Assembly (NCBI GenBank): GCA_019117495.1
Contig: DWZP01000026.1
Coordinates: 1 to 64,000 of the forward strand
Source: Fusicatenibacter_A intestinipullorum
GTDB lineage: Bacteria; Bacillota; Negativicutes; Acidaminococcales; Acidaminococcaceae
Direction: 5' to 3'
DNA length: 64,000 nt
Positions 1 to 7,816 of this stretch are shown here, piece by piece. A program made the translations under genes and the position numbers. Numbering within the stretch: the first letter of the stretch is position 1; each line of letters begins with the position of its first letter. The notes below the pieces were generated by a model, which saw nothing but the letters and a program-made list of their open reading frames with translations, did no database searches and was not told the DNA's origin.

Positions 1-222
1 GGCGGTATGTTTATAGCTTTAAAAGGTTCAAAATATAAAGAAGAAATTAATGATGCTGCCAAAGCTCTGAATGTTTTGGGCGGCAAATTAGTTTCTGCAT
101 GTCTGGTGGAACTTCCCGGGCTTGATGACGGCAGGGCAGTTGTTGCCATAAAAAAAGTAAAGCCTTCGCCGAAGGCTTATCCGCGCAAGGCTGGTTTACC
201 GGAAAAACATCCTTTGGAATAA
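1..222 (+). CDS. rsmG: 16S rRNA (guanine527-N7) methyltransferase RsmG, 3' end only
   Basis: The frame is open from the window edge and gives the last 73 residues of a protein whose 5' part lies upstream. The visible part begins GGMFIALKG and ends with YPRKAGLPEKHPL. Both are hallmarks of the RsmG (GidB) C-terminus: the KG after the last core strand, and the final YPRkaG-P-k-PL signature. RsmG methylates G527 of 16S rRNA using S-adenosylmethionine. The stop is 13 bases before the noc start, so the two are probably co-transcribed. In Firmicutes rsmG commonly sits next to noc near the replication origin, which fits the order seen here. Confidence 0.9.
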   Translation, partial: GGMFIALKGSKYKEEINDAAKALNVLGGKLVSACLVELPGLDDGRAVVAIKKVKPSPKAYPRKAGLPEKHPLE

Positions 223-235
223 TGGAGGTTAGCCA

Positions 236-1108
236 ATGTTTGTTGAAGATGGTTTTAAAATTTTACAAACGGAAAAAGAAAGCAGTTCTGTTATTAAACA
301 TTTCAGCAGTGAAATTAAGGTAGAACGTATCCCGGTTGAAAAAATTGTGCCCAATCCGTATCAGCCGCGTAAGGATTTTGAAGAATATGCCCTTGACGAC
401 CTTGCAGCTTCCATTGCTGAATATGGTGTTTTGCAGCCGCTGCTTGTAGCCAGAAGCGATAATGGCGAATATGTGCTTATCGCAGGCGAACGCAGGCTGC
501 GCGCTTCCAAATTGGCCGGGCTGAAAGATGTTCCTGTTATTGTAAGCAATTATACAAAGCAGCAGAGTGCCGAAATTGCTTTGATTGAAAACCTGCAGCG
601 CGAGGATTTACATTATCTGGAAGAAGCAGAAGGCTACGAAAAACTGATGACGCAGTTTAACCTTACGCAGGAAGCAATGGCTTTGCGCGTGGGTAAAAAG
701 CAGTCTACCATTGCCAATAAACTGCGTTTGTTAAACCTTCCTCCGGAAATAAGAAATGTTTTAAAAGAAAAACAGCTTACCGAAAGGCACGGCAGGGCGC
801 TTTTAAAATTAAAAAACAAAGAGCAGCAGGGACAGGTTTTAAAACTGATTTTAAAAAATGGCTGGAATGTAAAACAAACGGATGAATATATTGCTAAATT
901 CTTGGCAGACGAAGCTCCAAAGCCGAAAAAACGCCTGGTTATTGTTAATGATGTAAGAATTTATTTAAACAGTGTAAAAAAGATTGTCAGCACTATCAAT
1001 GATGCCGGTATTCCTGCGCAAATCAAGCATGAAGTTGACGGTGATGATGTTATTGTAACCTTGCGCATAAAAAATACCAAAAAGCCGAATATTGCCAAAA
1101 ATAATTAA
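236..1108 (+). CDS. noc: Noc, ParB-family nucleoid occlusion protein
   Basis: This 290-residue protein has the ParB/Noc layout. An N-terminal ParB domain (about residues 28-120) carries NPYQPRK and the CTP-binding box GERRLRASK. It is followed by a helix-turn-helix (about 135-160) and a C-terminal dimerisation region. The LTERHGRALL segment after the HTH is typical of Noc rather than Spo0J, and the gene follows rsmG as in Bacillus. Noc stops Z-ring assembly over the nucleoid. The first 15 residues (MFVEDGFKILQTEKE) could form the membrane-binding helix known in Noc, but this is inference. A GGAGG ribosome site precedes the ATG. A second ParB homologue lies at 4625-5578. I saw no copy of the known Noc-binding palindrome in the window. 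Confidence 0.9.
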   Translation: MFVEDGFKILQTEKESSSVIKHFSSEIKVERIPVEKIVPNPYQPRKDFEEYALDDLAASIAEYGVLQPLLVARSDNGEYVLIAGERRLRASKLAGLKDVPVIVSNYTKQQSAEIALIENLQREDLHYLEEAEGYEKLMTQFNLTQEAMALRVGKKQSTIANKLRLLNLPPEIRNVLKEKQLTERHGRALLKLKNKEQQGQVLKLILKNGWNVKQTDEYIAKFLADEAPKPKKRLVIVNDVRIYLNSVKKIVSTINDAGIPAQIKHEVDGDDVIVTLRIKNTKKPNIAKNN

Positions 1109-1111
1109 CAC

Positions 1112-1120
1112 TGTGGATAA
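1112..1120 (-). other. Single consensus DnaA box
   Basis: The bases TGTGGATAA are the reverse complement of the strict DnaA box TTATCCACA. The site lies just after the noc stop codon and before its terminator. It is isolated: I found no cluster of boxes nearby, so it is not itself an origin. It fits an origin-proximal location but could be chance. Confidence 0.35.
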
Positions 1121-1137
1121 TGTTGTTATTTATGTTT

Positions 1138-1171
1138 AAAACAGAAACTGAAAATGGTTTCTGTTTTTATT
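1138..1171 (+). terminator. Intrinsic terminator after noc
   Basis: An 11-base stem (AAAACAGAAAC / GTTTCTGTTTT) with an 8-base loop is followed by a T-rich run. Confidence 0.8.
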
Positions 1172-1269
1172 TTGCCTGATTTTGAAATTTTATTATACTG
1201 TTAGATGAAGATATGGTACAATAAAAACAAGGAACGCTTTTATAATTTTAATTAAGGGGTGAGTTGTGT

Positions 1270-1548
1270 ATGGGTGATATGATGATGTATGCCGTAATTG
1301 CAGGTATTGCTGCCGGAGTTTTTTTCTACATGTTTAAAAAAGTTAGCGGCGGCGATTACAAGCCAATCGAACTTAAAAACTGCCCGTTATGCGGTAAGAA
1401 AACTGCAAAATTTGTTACCATGGGCACCTTTAAGCATGATACTCTGAATAAGGTTATCTGCACTTCATGCAGCGCAACTACCGATGAGTATACATCTTAC
1501 AAACAGGCTGCCGAAGCATGGAACAGCGGCAAAGTTAAAGTAAAATAA
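1270..1548 (+). CDS. Small membrane-anchored zinc-ribbon protein with Lar-like domain
   Basis: A 92-residue protein. Residues about 1-20 form one hydrophobic segment followed by lysines, so it is probably anchored with its domain in the cytoplasm. The rest has two CxxC knuckles (CPLCG and CTSC) about 26 residues apart and ends in a QAAEAWNSG motif. That Cys pattern with a terminal xxAxxAWN resembles the Lar family of restriction-alleviation proteins and related phage zinc ribbons. Those are normally soluble, so the transmembrane anchor is unusual and the function is unknown. The ATG at 1270 sits 7-10 bases after AAGGGGTGA; an in-frame TTG at 1264 is too close to that site. Confidence 0.6.
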   Translation: MGDMMMYAVIAGIAAGVFFYMFKKVSGGDYKPIELKNCPLCGKKTAKFVTMGTFKHDTLNKVICTSCSATTDEYTSYKQAAEAWNSGKVKVK

Positions 1549-1553
1549 ATTTT

Positions 1554-1585
1554 AAACTCCGGTTTATCAAGCCGGAGTTTTCTTT
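1554..1585 (+). terminator. Intrinsic terminator
   Basis: Stem AAACTCCGG / CCGGAGTTT with a 9-base loop, then TTCTTTGATTTT. Confidence 0.8.
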
Positions 1586-1656
1586 GATTTTATTAATGCT
1601 TTTTGTTTATAAATATAGTAAAATAGAATACAAAGCTGCTTTATGGAGGTATGGTT

Positions 1657-2676
1657 ATGAATTATAATGATGTTTTGCAAAATGCACGTGCATGTATAGA
1701 TACTGCTAAATGTAAGGCTTGCCCTGTATGCAACGGTCTTGCCTGCCGTAATACTATTCCCGGCCCAGGTGCTAAAGGCGTGGGGGATACTGCAATCCGC
1801 AACTATCAAAAATGGCAGGATATCCGCGTGCAGATGGATACTCTGCATGAAAATAAACCTGTTGATATGTCGGTGCAGCTTTTTGGGCGCAAGTTCAGTT
1901 ATCCTTTTTTTGCCGGACCGGTAGGTGCTATCGGCCTGCATTACGGCAATGCTTATGACGAACTTACTTATAATAAAATTCTGGTTTCGGCCTGCGCGGA
2001 AAACGGTATTGCCGCTTTTACTGGCGACGGGCTTGATGAAAAGGTAATGGTTAGCGCCTGTGAGGCGATTGCCGCTGCTGGAGGAGCCGGTATACCGACT
2101 GTTAAACCGTGGAATTTGCCGCTTGTAGAAGAAAAATTACAGCTTGTTAAAAAAAGCGGCGCTTTTGCCATTGCAATGGATGTTGATGCAGCGGGTCTGC
2201 CGTTTTTAAAGAATATGCAGCCGCCTGCAGGCAGCAAATCTGTTGAAGAACTTGCTGAAATAGTAAAAGCTGCCGGTATTCCTTTTATTGTTAAAGGCGT
2301 TATGACCGTGCGCGGCGCGCTTAAAGCTCATGCTGCCGGTGCTGCTGCCATTATAGTTTCCAATCATGGCGGCAGGGTTCTTGACCAGTGTTCTGCAACT
2401 GCAGAAGTATTGGAAGAAATCTGCCATGCAGTAGGCGGAGGCATGAAAGTACTTGTAGACGGCGGTATCCGCAGCGGCGTTGATATTTTTAAAGCTCTGG
2501 CGCTTGGCGCTGACGGTGTTGTAATTGCCCGTCCGTTTGTAACTGCTGTTTATGGCGGGGCAGAAGAAGGCGTTAAAGTTTATATTGAGAAACTTGCCGG
2601 TGAACTTGAAGATACCATGAAAATGTGCGGGGCTGAAAATATTGCCGCTATTTCGCGTGACATGGTACGCATTTAA
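1657..2676 (+). CDS. FMN-dependent alpha-hydroxy-acid dehydrogenase with N-terminal cysteine cluster
   Basis: The 339-residue TIM-barrel protein carries the signatures of the lactate/glycolate oxidase family: VSNHGGRVLDQ with the catalytic His and the FMN/substrate Arg, and DGGIRSGVDIFKALALGA near the C-terminus. Canonical enzymes oxidise 2-hydroxy acids to 2-oxo acids using FMN. Before the barrel there is a Cys cluster, C19-x2-C22-x2-C25-x4-C30, that plain oxidases lack and that could hold an Fe-S centre. In an anaerobe the electron acceptor is then probably not oxygen (inference). The start at 1657 is preferred because GGAGG at 1645-1649 is one base from the ATG at 1651 but seven from this one. 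The stop is 13 bases before the ybaK-like start, suggesting an operon. Confidence 0.8.
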   Translation: MNYNDVLQNARACIDTAKCKACPVCNGLACRNTIPGPGAKGVGDTAIRNYQKWQDIRVQMDTLHENKPVDMSVQLFGRKFSYPFFAGPVGAIGLHYGNAYDELTYNKILVSACAENGIAAFTGDGLDEKVMVSACEAIAAAGGAGIPTVKPWNLPLVEEKLQLVKKSGAFAIAMDVDAAGLPFLKNMQPPAGSKSVEELAEIVKAAGIPFIVKGVMTVRGALKAHAAGAAAIIVSNHGGRVLDQCSATAEVLEEICHAVGGGMKVLVDGGIRSGVDIFKALALGADGVVIARPFVTAVYGGAEEGVKVYIEKLAGELEDTMKMCGAENIAAISRDMVRI

Positions 2677-2689
2677 TGGAGGGGTTAAG

Positions 2690-3160
2690 TTGTCGATTGA
2701 AAAAGTAAGAAAATATTTTGCCGCACGCTGCATGGAAGACCAGATTTTGGAATTTGATGTTTCCAGTGCGACAGTTGAACTTGCAGCCAAAGCCTTAAAC
2801 TGCGACGGCTGCCTGATTGCAAAAACACTTTCTTTTTTGGTTCATGATGATGTAATTTTAATTGTTGCGCCTGGTGATGTTAAAATTGACAATCATAAAT
2901 ATAAAACGCATTTTGGCGTTAAAGCAAAAATGCTGCCTGCCGCGGAGGCTGAACAATTGATAGGGCATGCGGTTGGCGGGGTTTGCCCCTTTGCCGTTAA
3001 TGAAGGCGTAAAAGTTTTTCTTGATGAATCTTTGAAACGTTTTGAATTTGTTTATCCGGCTTGCGGAAGTTCCAACAGTGCCATTAAGCTGACGATACCG
3101 GAACTTGAAAAGAATACTGACCATTTTTCTGGATGGGTTGATGTTTGCAAGTTAAAATAA
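2690..3160 (+). CDS. YbaK/EbsC-family aminoacyl-tRNA deacylase
   Basis: This 156-residue single-domain protein matches the YbaK/ProX fold. It has CLIAKTLSFLV with the invariant Lys, a VGGVCPFAV loop, and FVYPACGSSNSAIKLT, corresponding to the GGRR/GS-N region of the family. Members hydrolyse mischarged tRNAs such as Cys-tRNAPro. The start is TTG at 2690, preceded at the right distance by GGAGGGG (2678-2684) directly after the upstream gene's stop codon. A longer frame starting at 2642 would overlap that gene and is unlikely. It is followed by a strong terminator shared with the convergent acetyltransferase gene. Confidence 0.85.
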   Translation: MSIEKVRKYFAARCMEDQILEFDVSSATVELAAKALNCDGCLIAKTLSFLVHDDVILIVAPGDVKIDNHKYKTHFGVKAKMLPAAEAEQLIGHAVGGVCPFAVNEGVKVFLDESLKRFEFVYPACGSSNSAIKLTIPELEKNTDHFSGWVDVCKLK

Positions 3161-3186
3161 AAAATGCGGCTTAGCCGCATTTTTTA
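3159..3186. terminator. Bidirectional terminator between convergent genes
   Basis: A perfect stem AAAAAATGCGGC / GCCGCATTTTTT with a short TTA-type loop and T/A tracts on both sides serves both the ybaK-like gene and the acetyltransferase. Confidence 0.85.
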
Positions 3187-3195
3187 TTTTCTGTA

Positions 3196-3702
3196 TTAAA
3201 TTATTTTAATTTCAGCGTTAATATTTTTAAAAGTTTCCGGTACAAGTTCACATGTCAGCACAAATTCATCGGGAACTTCACTGATATTTTTTATATTATA
3301 AGCGTTTGTTTCATTAAAACCAAAGCGCTTGTAATATAAAGGGCTGCCTATCAAAAAAGCCGCATTAAAGCCCTGTTTTACGGCTTCGTTTAAAGCGTAT
3401 TTCATTAATGATGTACCAATGCCGCAGCTGCGGTATTCTTTTTTTATGCTGAGCGGCGCGACAAGAACGGCTTTAACAGGTTTATTGCTTTTTAAATTTT
3501 GTCTGGTAAGCATTATATGCCCGATAAGGATATTTTTATCATAAACGGCAAATTCCAGTTCCAGTACGTAATTACTGCTTTTACGCAGCTCCAAAACAAA
3601 ATCCTGCTCGGTTCCATCGCTTATTTGAGCAGTTTTAAAGGCTTCTTCTACAAAAGTATAAATTTTATCGTAATCCTCTTTGTTAACTAATTTTATATCC
3701 AT
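3196..3702 (-). CDS. GNAT-family N-acetyltransferase
   Basis: The 168-residue protein has the GNAT core. A beta-bulge (AVLVAPLSI) is followed by the acetyl-CoA pyrophosphate loop RSCGIGTSLM, fitting the Q/R-x-x-G-x-G/A consensus, and by GFNAAFLIGSPLYYKRFGF, typical of the YjcF/PhnO-like subgroup. Acetyl transfer from acetyl-CoA is expected; the acceptor cannot be told. The ATG follows GAAAGGAGC by seven bases. The gene points against its neighbours and sits between the ybaK-like gene and parS/soj, so it interrupts the usual origin gene order. Confidence 0.8.
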   Translation of the reverse strand: MDIKLVNKEDYDKIYTFVEEAFKTAQISDGTEQDFVLELRKSSNYVLELEFAVYDKNILIGHIMLTRQNLKSNKPVKAVLVAPLSIKKEYRSCGIGTSLMKYALNEAVKQGFNAAFLIGSPLYYKRFGFNETNAYNIKNISEVPDEFVLTCELVPETFKNINAEIKII

Positions 3703-3764
3703 TTTAAGCTCCTTTCTTTGCTATTATATTTTAAATTTGTTCTTACGGCAAGTAATGCAATAAA

Positions 3765-3780
3765 TGTTTCACGTGAAACT
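3765..3780. promoter_or_regulatory. parS centromere site 1
   Basis: TGTTTCACGTGAAACT matches the Firmicute parS consensus (TGTTTCACGTGAAACA) at 15 of 16 positions, with the palindromic 14-base core intact. It lies between the acetyltransferase and parA, about 90 bases upstream of the ParA start. It is the expected loading site for the ParB clamp. Confidence 0.95.
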
Positions 3781-3870
3781 AAAAAACTTTTTGCTTTTCT
3801 ATATGTTTGGCTGTGAAAATGTGATAAAATTATTAAGAAAGTTTTAGTGAGTTTTTATGAGGTGAGTAGT

Positions 3871-4632
3871 TTGGTAAAAGTAATTGCAATCGCAAATCAA
3901 AAGGGTGGTGTAGGCAAAACAACAACTGCCGTTAACCTTGCAGCCTGCCTGGCGCAGAAGGGGCGTAAAGTTTTAATGCTTGATGCCGACCCGCAGGGCA
4001 ATGCCACCAGCGGCCTTGGCTTTGATAAGCGCGACATAAAAAAATGTATATATGATACCTTAATTAATGATGTAATGATGAAGGATGTGCTTCTGCACAG
4101 CGATTATGAAAATCTGGATGTAATTCCGGCAACTATTCAGCTTGCCGGTGCGGAAATTGAACTCGTAAGCCTTATGAACAGGGAAGGTCGCTTAAAAAAT
4201 GCGCTGGAACGCGTAAAACATGATTATGATTATGTTTTAATTGACTGCCCGCCTTCTTTGGGGCTTTTAACCATTAATGCCTTAACGGCTGCCAATTCTG
4301 TGCTTGTACCTATTCAGTGCGAATTTTATGCTCTTGAAGGTGTAAGCCAGTTAATGAATACCATTAAACTCGTGCAGCGTAACCTTAACCCGGCATTAAA
4401 GCTGGAAGGTGTTTTGATGACCATGTTCGACCAGCGTACTAATTTATCAAGCGATGTTGTTGGGGAAGTGCGTAAATATTTTAATACTAAAATGTATAAT
4501 ACAATTATTCCCCGTAATGTACGTTTAAGCGAAGCGCCTAGCCATGGGCAGCCTGTTATAGTTTATGACCCTAAATCCAAAGGCGCTCAGGTATATATGG
4601 AACTTGCCGCGGAGGTACTTGGCGATGAATAA
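3871..4632 (+). CDS. soj: ParA/Soj chromosome-partitioning ATPase
   Basis: A 253-residue ParA ATPase. It starts with the deviant Walker A motif QKGGVGKTTT near residue 10-18, then MLDADPQGNATSG (Walker A') and IDCPPSLGLL (Walker B), and ends with the usual SEAPSHGQPV signature. ParA binds DNA in the ATP dimer form and works with ParB-parS in origin segregation; Soj also modulates DnaA. The start is taken as TTG 3871, eight bases after the core of AGGTGAG and giving the canonical N-terminus VKVIAIANQ. The GTG at 3847 has no ribosome site. Its last 8 bases overlap parB, so the two are translationally coupled. Confidence 0.95.
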   Translation: MVKVIAIANQKGGVGKTTTAVNLAACLAQKGRKVLMLDADPQGNATSGLGFDKRDIKKCIYDTLINDVMMKDVLLHSDYENLDVIPATIQLAGAEIELVSLMNREGRLKNALERVKHDYDYVLIDCPPSLGLLTINALTAANSVLVPIQCEFYALEGVSQLMNTIKLVQRNLNPALKLEGVLMTMFDQRTNLSSDVVGEVRKYFNTKMYNTIIPRNVRLSEAPSHGQPVIVYDPKSKGAQVYMELAAEVLGDE

Positions 4633-5578
4633 AAAAGGTTTAGGAAAAGGGCTTGGCGCGATTTTTACGGATAATGAAACCATTGCGCCGGTTGAAGAAG
4701 TACAGCCTCATGAAAAGGAAATAGAAATTGCTGTAAGTGATATAATTCCTAATCCGCTTCAGCCGCGTAAAACTTTTGATGCCGCTAAACTTGCAGAGCT
4801 TACTGAGAGTATTAAAGAACATGGCGTAATTCAGCCGTTAATAGTTAGAAAGAACGGTGGCAAATATGAAATTGTAGCCGGTGAAAGACGCTGGCGTGCT
4901 GCTAAAACTGCTAAGTTAAAAACTGTACCGGTTATTGTACGCGAATACGATAACGCTAAAATGGCAGAAATTGCCCTTGTTGAAAACATTCAGCGCCATG
5001 ACCTGAATGCCATTGAAGAAGCTGAAGGTATTAAACGCTTAATGAATGAATTTGGCTTTAATCAGGAGCAGGCGGCAAAAAAAATTGGCCGCAGCCGTAC
5101 AGCAGTTACTAATATTTTAAGGCTTTTGAATTTACCGGCGTCTGTACGCGAAGCAGTTTCACGTGAAACGTTAACGATGGGGCAGGTAAGGCCGCTGTTA
5201 TCGTTGGAAAACGCACAGGAACAGGAAAAACTTGCCCAGATAATTGTAGAGCAGGGGCTTTCTGCAAGAGCGGTGGAAGAAATTGTTAAAAAAATAAAGA
5301 ACGGTGAAGAAATTACTTTTGAAAATGATGCGGAGCAAACAAAAAAAGAAAAAGGAACCCGCAAAAATAAAAAGACGGAAATCAGCATTTATTGCAGGGA
5401 TTTTCAGAACCGTTTGATTGAACTTTTGGGAACAAAAGTAAAAATTGTGCCTAAAAACGAAAAACAGGGCAAAATAGAAATTGAATATTATTCTGCCGAA
5501 GATTTGGAGAGAATTTATGAGCTGCTGGAGCAGCAGCCGAAGCAGAACAAAATTAAAAGAGAAAAATTTACAGTTTAA
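4625..5578 (+). CDS. spo0J: ParB/Spo0J centromere-binding CTPase
   Basis: A 317-residue ParB. It begins with KKGLGKGLGAIF, the conserved ParA-stimulating N-terminus. The CTP-binding/clamp domain carries NPLQPRK and GERRWRAAK, then ENIQRHDLN. The HTH is around FNQEQAAKKIGRSRTAV and the C-terminus is a basic linker plus dimerisation domain. It loads at parS and spreads as a CTP-gated clamp. The ATG at 4625 overlaps the last codons of parA. A longer frame opening at 4565 is simply the other reading frame of parA. The gene carries a parS site within its own coding sequence at 5155-5170. Confidence 0.95.
   Translation: MNKKGLGKGLGAIFTDNETIAPVEEVQPHEKEIEIAVSDIIPNPLQPRKTFDAAKLAELTESIKEHGVIQPLIVRKNGGKYEIVAGERRWRAAKTAKLKTVPVIVREYDNAKMAEIALVENIQRHDLNAIEEAEGIKRLMNEFGFNQEQAAKKIGRSRTAVTNILRLLNLPASVREAVSRETLTMGQVRPLLSLENAQEQEKLAQIIVEQGLSARAVEEIVKKIKNGEEITFENDAEQTKKEKGTRKNKKTEISIYCRDFQNRLIELLGTKVKIVPKNEKQGKIEIEYYSAEDLERIYELLEQQPKQNKIKREKFTV
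5155..5170. promoter_or_regulatory. parS centromere site 2, inside parB
   Basis: AGTTTCACGTGAAACG holds the intact 14-base core GTTTCACGTGAAAC. In frame it encodes the VSRET segment of ParB. A parS within spo0J is also known in Bacillus subtilis. Confidence 0.93.
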
Positions 5579-5599
5579 TATGTTTATAAGGGTGAAAAG

Positions 5600-5635
5600 A
5601 TGAGTGGGGTAATAAAAGGCGTGTGCTTATTATGA
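5600..5635 (+). CDS. Possible 11-codon leader peptide
   Basis: An ATG at 5600, eight bases after AAGGGTG, opens an 11-codon frame (MSGVIKGVCLL). Its TGA overlaps the ATG of the following DUF554 gene as ATGA. It may couple translation of that gene, which has only a weak ribosome site of its own. It could also be chance: the frame is very short. Confidence 0.3.
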   Translation: MSGVIKGVCLL

Positions 5636-6330
5636 GCGGCCTGGGTACAATTGCCAATGCGGCAGCAATTATATGCGGAGCACTGGCCGGGATAGTTTTA
5701 CGCAGGGGCCTGCCTGAAAAATGGCAGCAGACCATTATGCAGGGTGTTGCGCTGTGTATTGTGGTAATAGGGCTGCAAATGGCTTTTAAAACAGCCAATA
5801 TTGTAATAGTTGTGGTAAGTCTTGTAATAGGTTCAATTATCGGCGAATATTTTGATATTGAAGGCAATTTACAGAAATTTGGCAGCTGGATAGCTTCCAA
5901 GGTGTACCATGAAAAGGACGGCAGCTTTGCAGCGCAGCTTGCGCGCGGGTTTATATCATCTACGCTTATTTTCTGTATTGGTGCAATGGCCGTTGTCGGA
6001 GCTTTGCAGGACGGGTTAAAGCAGGACCCTACAATTTTATATGCCAAAGCAACGCTTGACGGTATTATTTCTGTAATTTTAACTGCAAATCTTGGTATAG
6101 GCGTAGCGTTTTCTGCATTCAGCGTATTTATTTATCAGGGCTGCTTAACTTTGCTGGCTGCTTTTTTACAGACGGTAATGACGGAAGCTGTTTTAAATGA
6201 AATAACTGCCTGCGGCGGCGTTTTAATAACTGCCATCGGCATAAATATGCTGAAAATATTGGAAATACGCATTTCGAATCAGCTGCCGGCAATATTTATT
6301 GCCTGGCTGCTGGCATACATATTTATTTAA
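5632..6330 (+). CDS. DUF554-family membrane protein
   Basis: A 232-residue, very hydrophobic protein with about seven membrane segments. The N-terminus GLGTIANAAAIICGALAGI, then LPEKWQQTIMQGVALCIVVIGLQM, is the DUF554 (YdfK/YqgA-type) pattern: a GT-x-N-x-x-A-I motif and a conserved LP-x-x. The function of this family is unknown; a transporter role is only suspected. The ATG at 5632 fits the usual short N-terminus; a GTG at 5623 is possible. It lies 54 bases after parB and 15 bases before the next gene, so it may be in the parAB operon. Confidence 0.8.
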   Translation: MSGLGTIANAAAIICGALAGIVLRRGLPEKWQQTIMQGVALCIVVIGLQMAFKTANIVIVVVSLVIGSIIGEYFDIEGNLQKFGSWIASKVYHEKDGSFAAQLARGFISSTLIFCIGAMAVVGALQDGLKQDPTILYAKATLDGIISVILTANLGIGVAFSAFSVFIYQGCLTLLAAFLQTVMTEAVLNEITACGGVLITAIGINMLKILEIRISNQLPAIFIAWLLAYIFI

Positions 6331-6345
6331 AACGGAGGTAATATT

Positions 6346-6825
6346 TTGGAGAATATCAATTTAGTGCTACAAAATTATTTGCTGCTTGTGATTATAGTTT
6401 TACTGGCATTGGTGATAATGTTATATGTAATGTATAAAGGCCAGAAAAAAGAATTGCAGGCACTCAAAGAAAAATATGACTTTTTTACCCAGGGCAATAA
6501 TGTTAACTGGGATGAACTTTTAACCAAAACTTTAACGGAAGTGCGCGCTGCCAAAGCAGAGATGCAGGCGCTTGAAGAAAACCAGCAAGCAATGCGCGAA
6601 CAGATGAAAGGCTGCGTTCAGAAAGTAAAACTTATGAGGTATAACGCTTTTGCCGATACCGGCAGTGATTTAAGTTATTCCTTATCTTTGCTTGATGAAA
6701 ATAATAACGGCGTGGTGCTTTCAAGCATTTACGGCAGGGAAGACAACCGCACTTACGCAAAACCGATTGAAAACGGGAAATCAACTTATAATCTTTCCGA
6801 AGAAGAAAAAAAGGTATTGCCGTAA
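6346..6825 (+). CDS. DUF4446-family membrane-anchored protein
   Basis: 159 residues. One membrane segment (about residues 9-30) is followed by a coiled-coil stretch (about 32-95) rich in Lys, Glu and Gln. The C-terminal domain contains LMRYNAFADTGSDLSYSLSLLD, the typical DUF4446 core. The start is TTG, placed eight bases after ACGGAGGT. DUF4446 genes are common next to parAB in Firmicutes; their role is unknown. Confidence 0.85.
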   Translation: MENINLVLQNYLLLVIIVLLALVIMLYVMYKGQKKELQALKEKYDFFTQGNNVNWDELLTKTLTEVRAAKAEMQALEENQQAMREQMKGCVQKVKLMRYNAFADTGSDLSYSLSLLDENNNGVVLSSIYGREDNRTYAKPIENGKSTYNLSEEEKKVLP

Positions 6826-7009
6826 AATTTTGCTCTGAAAAATTCATGAGTTTAAATCGCTTTTAAGGCGCATAAAAAGCAAAATTAATGTTCTGATAAG
6901 CGTTGACGCAAAAATACAGCTGTAAACGATTTATATGGATATAACGGCGAAAAGGCAAAATATTATATTTAGGTAAAATGTTGAGTAATTTTAAAAATTT
7001 TATATAGAT

Positions 7010-7019
7010 ATGGTATAAT
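7010..7019 (+). promoter_or_regulatory. Extended -10 promoter element
   Basis: ATGGTATAAT combines a TGG extension with a consensus TATAAT, about 20 bases before the PHP gene start. No good -35 box sits at 17 bases. Confidence 0.55.
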
Positions 7020-7039
7020 AGTAAACACGAGGTTTGAAA

Positions 7040-7816
7040 ATGATTTTTGATACACATATGCACTGCCAGTATTCCATAGATTCCAAAATGTCTGCCGAAG
7101 AAGCAAAAGCCGCTGCCTTACAGCAAAACCTTGGCATAATTATTACCGAACACTGGGATGAGGATTATCCTACCAACCCGGAGGCTTTTGTTTTTGACAT
7201 TGAAGATTATTTTAAGCAGCTTGGCCCATACCGCAGCAAAAAATTGCTGCTTGGAATTGAGGTGGGTATGCAGGAAGAAACTGCCGCTAACGATAATCTC
7301 CTTGGCAGAAAATATCCTTTTGATTTTATTCTGGGTTCTATGCACTGTGTGAACAGGCGTGATTTGTATGAAGAAAAAACATACGCCGGAAAAACCAAAC
7401 AGGAAGCTGTAGAGGAATTTTTGCTGGCGACGCTTGCAAACCTTAAGCTGCATGATAATTTTGACAGCTTTGCCCACATAGATTATATGTGCCGTTATAT
7501 GCCTTACGACGATAAAGAACTGGTTTACGCAGAAGCGCCGGAGTTATTTGATGAAGTTTTTAAAATGCTGATAACAATGGACAAGGCAATAGAAATTAAT
7601 ACACGCAGGCTTGACAGTTCTGACGCGGTTAATTCTTTGCTTGTTTTATATAAAAGATTCCGCGAACTGGGCGGCAGGTATGTTACCCTTGGCAGCGATG
7701 CCCATTATAAAGAACATGTAGGCAGGCGCCTTGATATTGCCCGGGAAATAGCGGAAGCGGCAGGGCTGGTTCCGGTTTATTTTGAACAACGAAAAATGCA
7801 AAGGATGATTTTTTAA
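7040..7816 (+). CDS. PHP-domain phosphatase, HisJ-like
   Basis: The 258-residue protein shows PHP metal-binding motifs: DTHMHCQYSIDS at the start, ITEHWDED, GIEVG, a GSMHC strand and a C-terminal TLGSDAHYKEHVG. Histidinol-phosphatase HisJ has this layout and length. No his genes are nearby, so histidine biosynthesis is not proven and another phosphoester substrate is possible. ATG 7040 lies seven bases after ACGAGG, better than TTG at 7034. The stop codon abuts the next gene's ATG. Confidence 0.8.
   Translation: MIFDTHMHCQYSIDSKMSAEEAKAAALQQNLGIIITEHWDEDYPTNPEAFVFDIEDYFKQLGPYRSKKLLLGIEVGMQEETAANDNLLGRKYPFDFILGSMHCVNRRDLYEEKTYAGKTKQEAVEEFLLATLANLKLHDNFDSFAHIDYMCRYMPYDDKELVYAEAPELFDEVFKMLITMDKAIEINTRRLDSSDAVNSLLVLYKRFRELGGRYVTLGSDAHYKEHVGRRLDIAREIAEAAGLVPVYFEQRKMQRMIF

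Noticed and set aside
1..6825. Replication origin (oriC) within the window
   Set aside because: Only one perfect DnaA box was found and no dnaA, AT-rich unwinding region or box cluster; the origin is probably upstream of the window.
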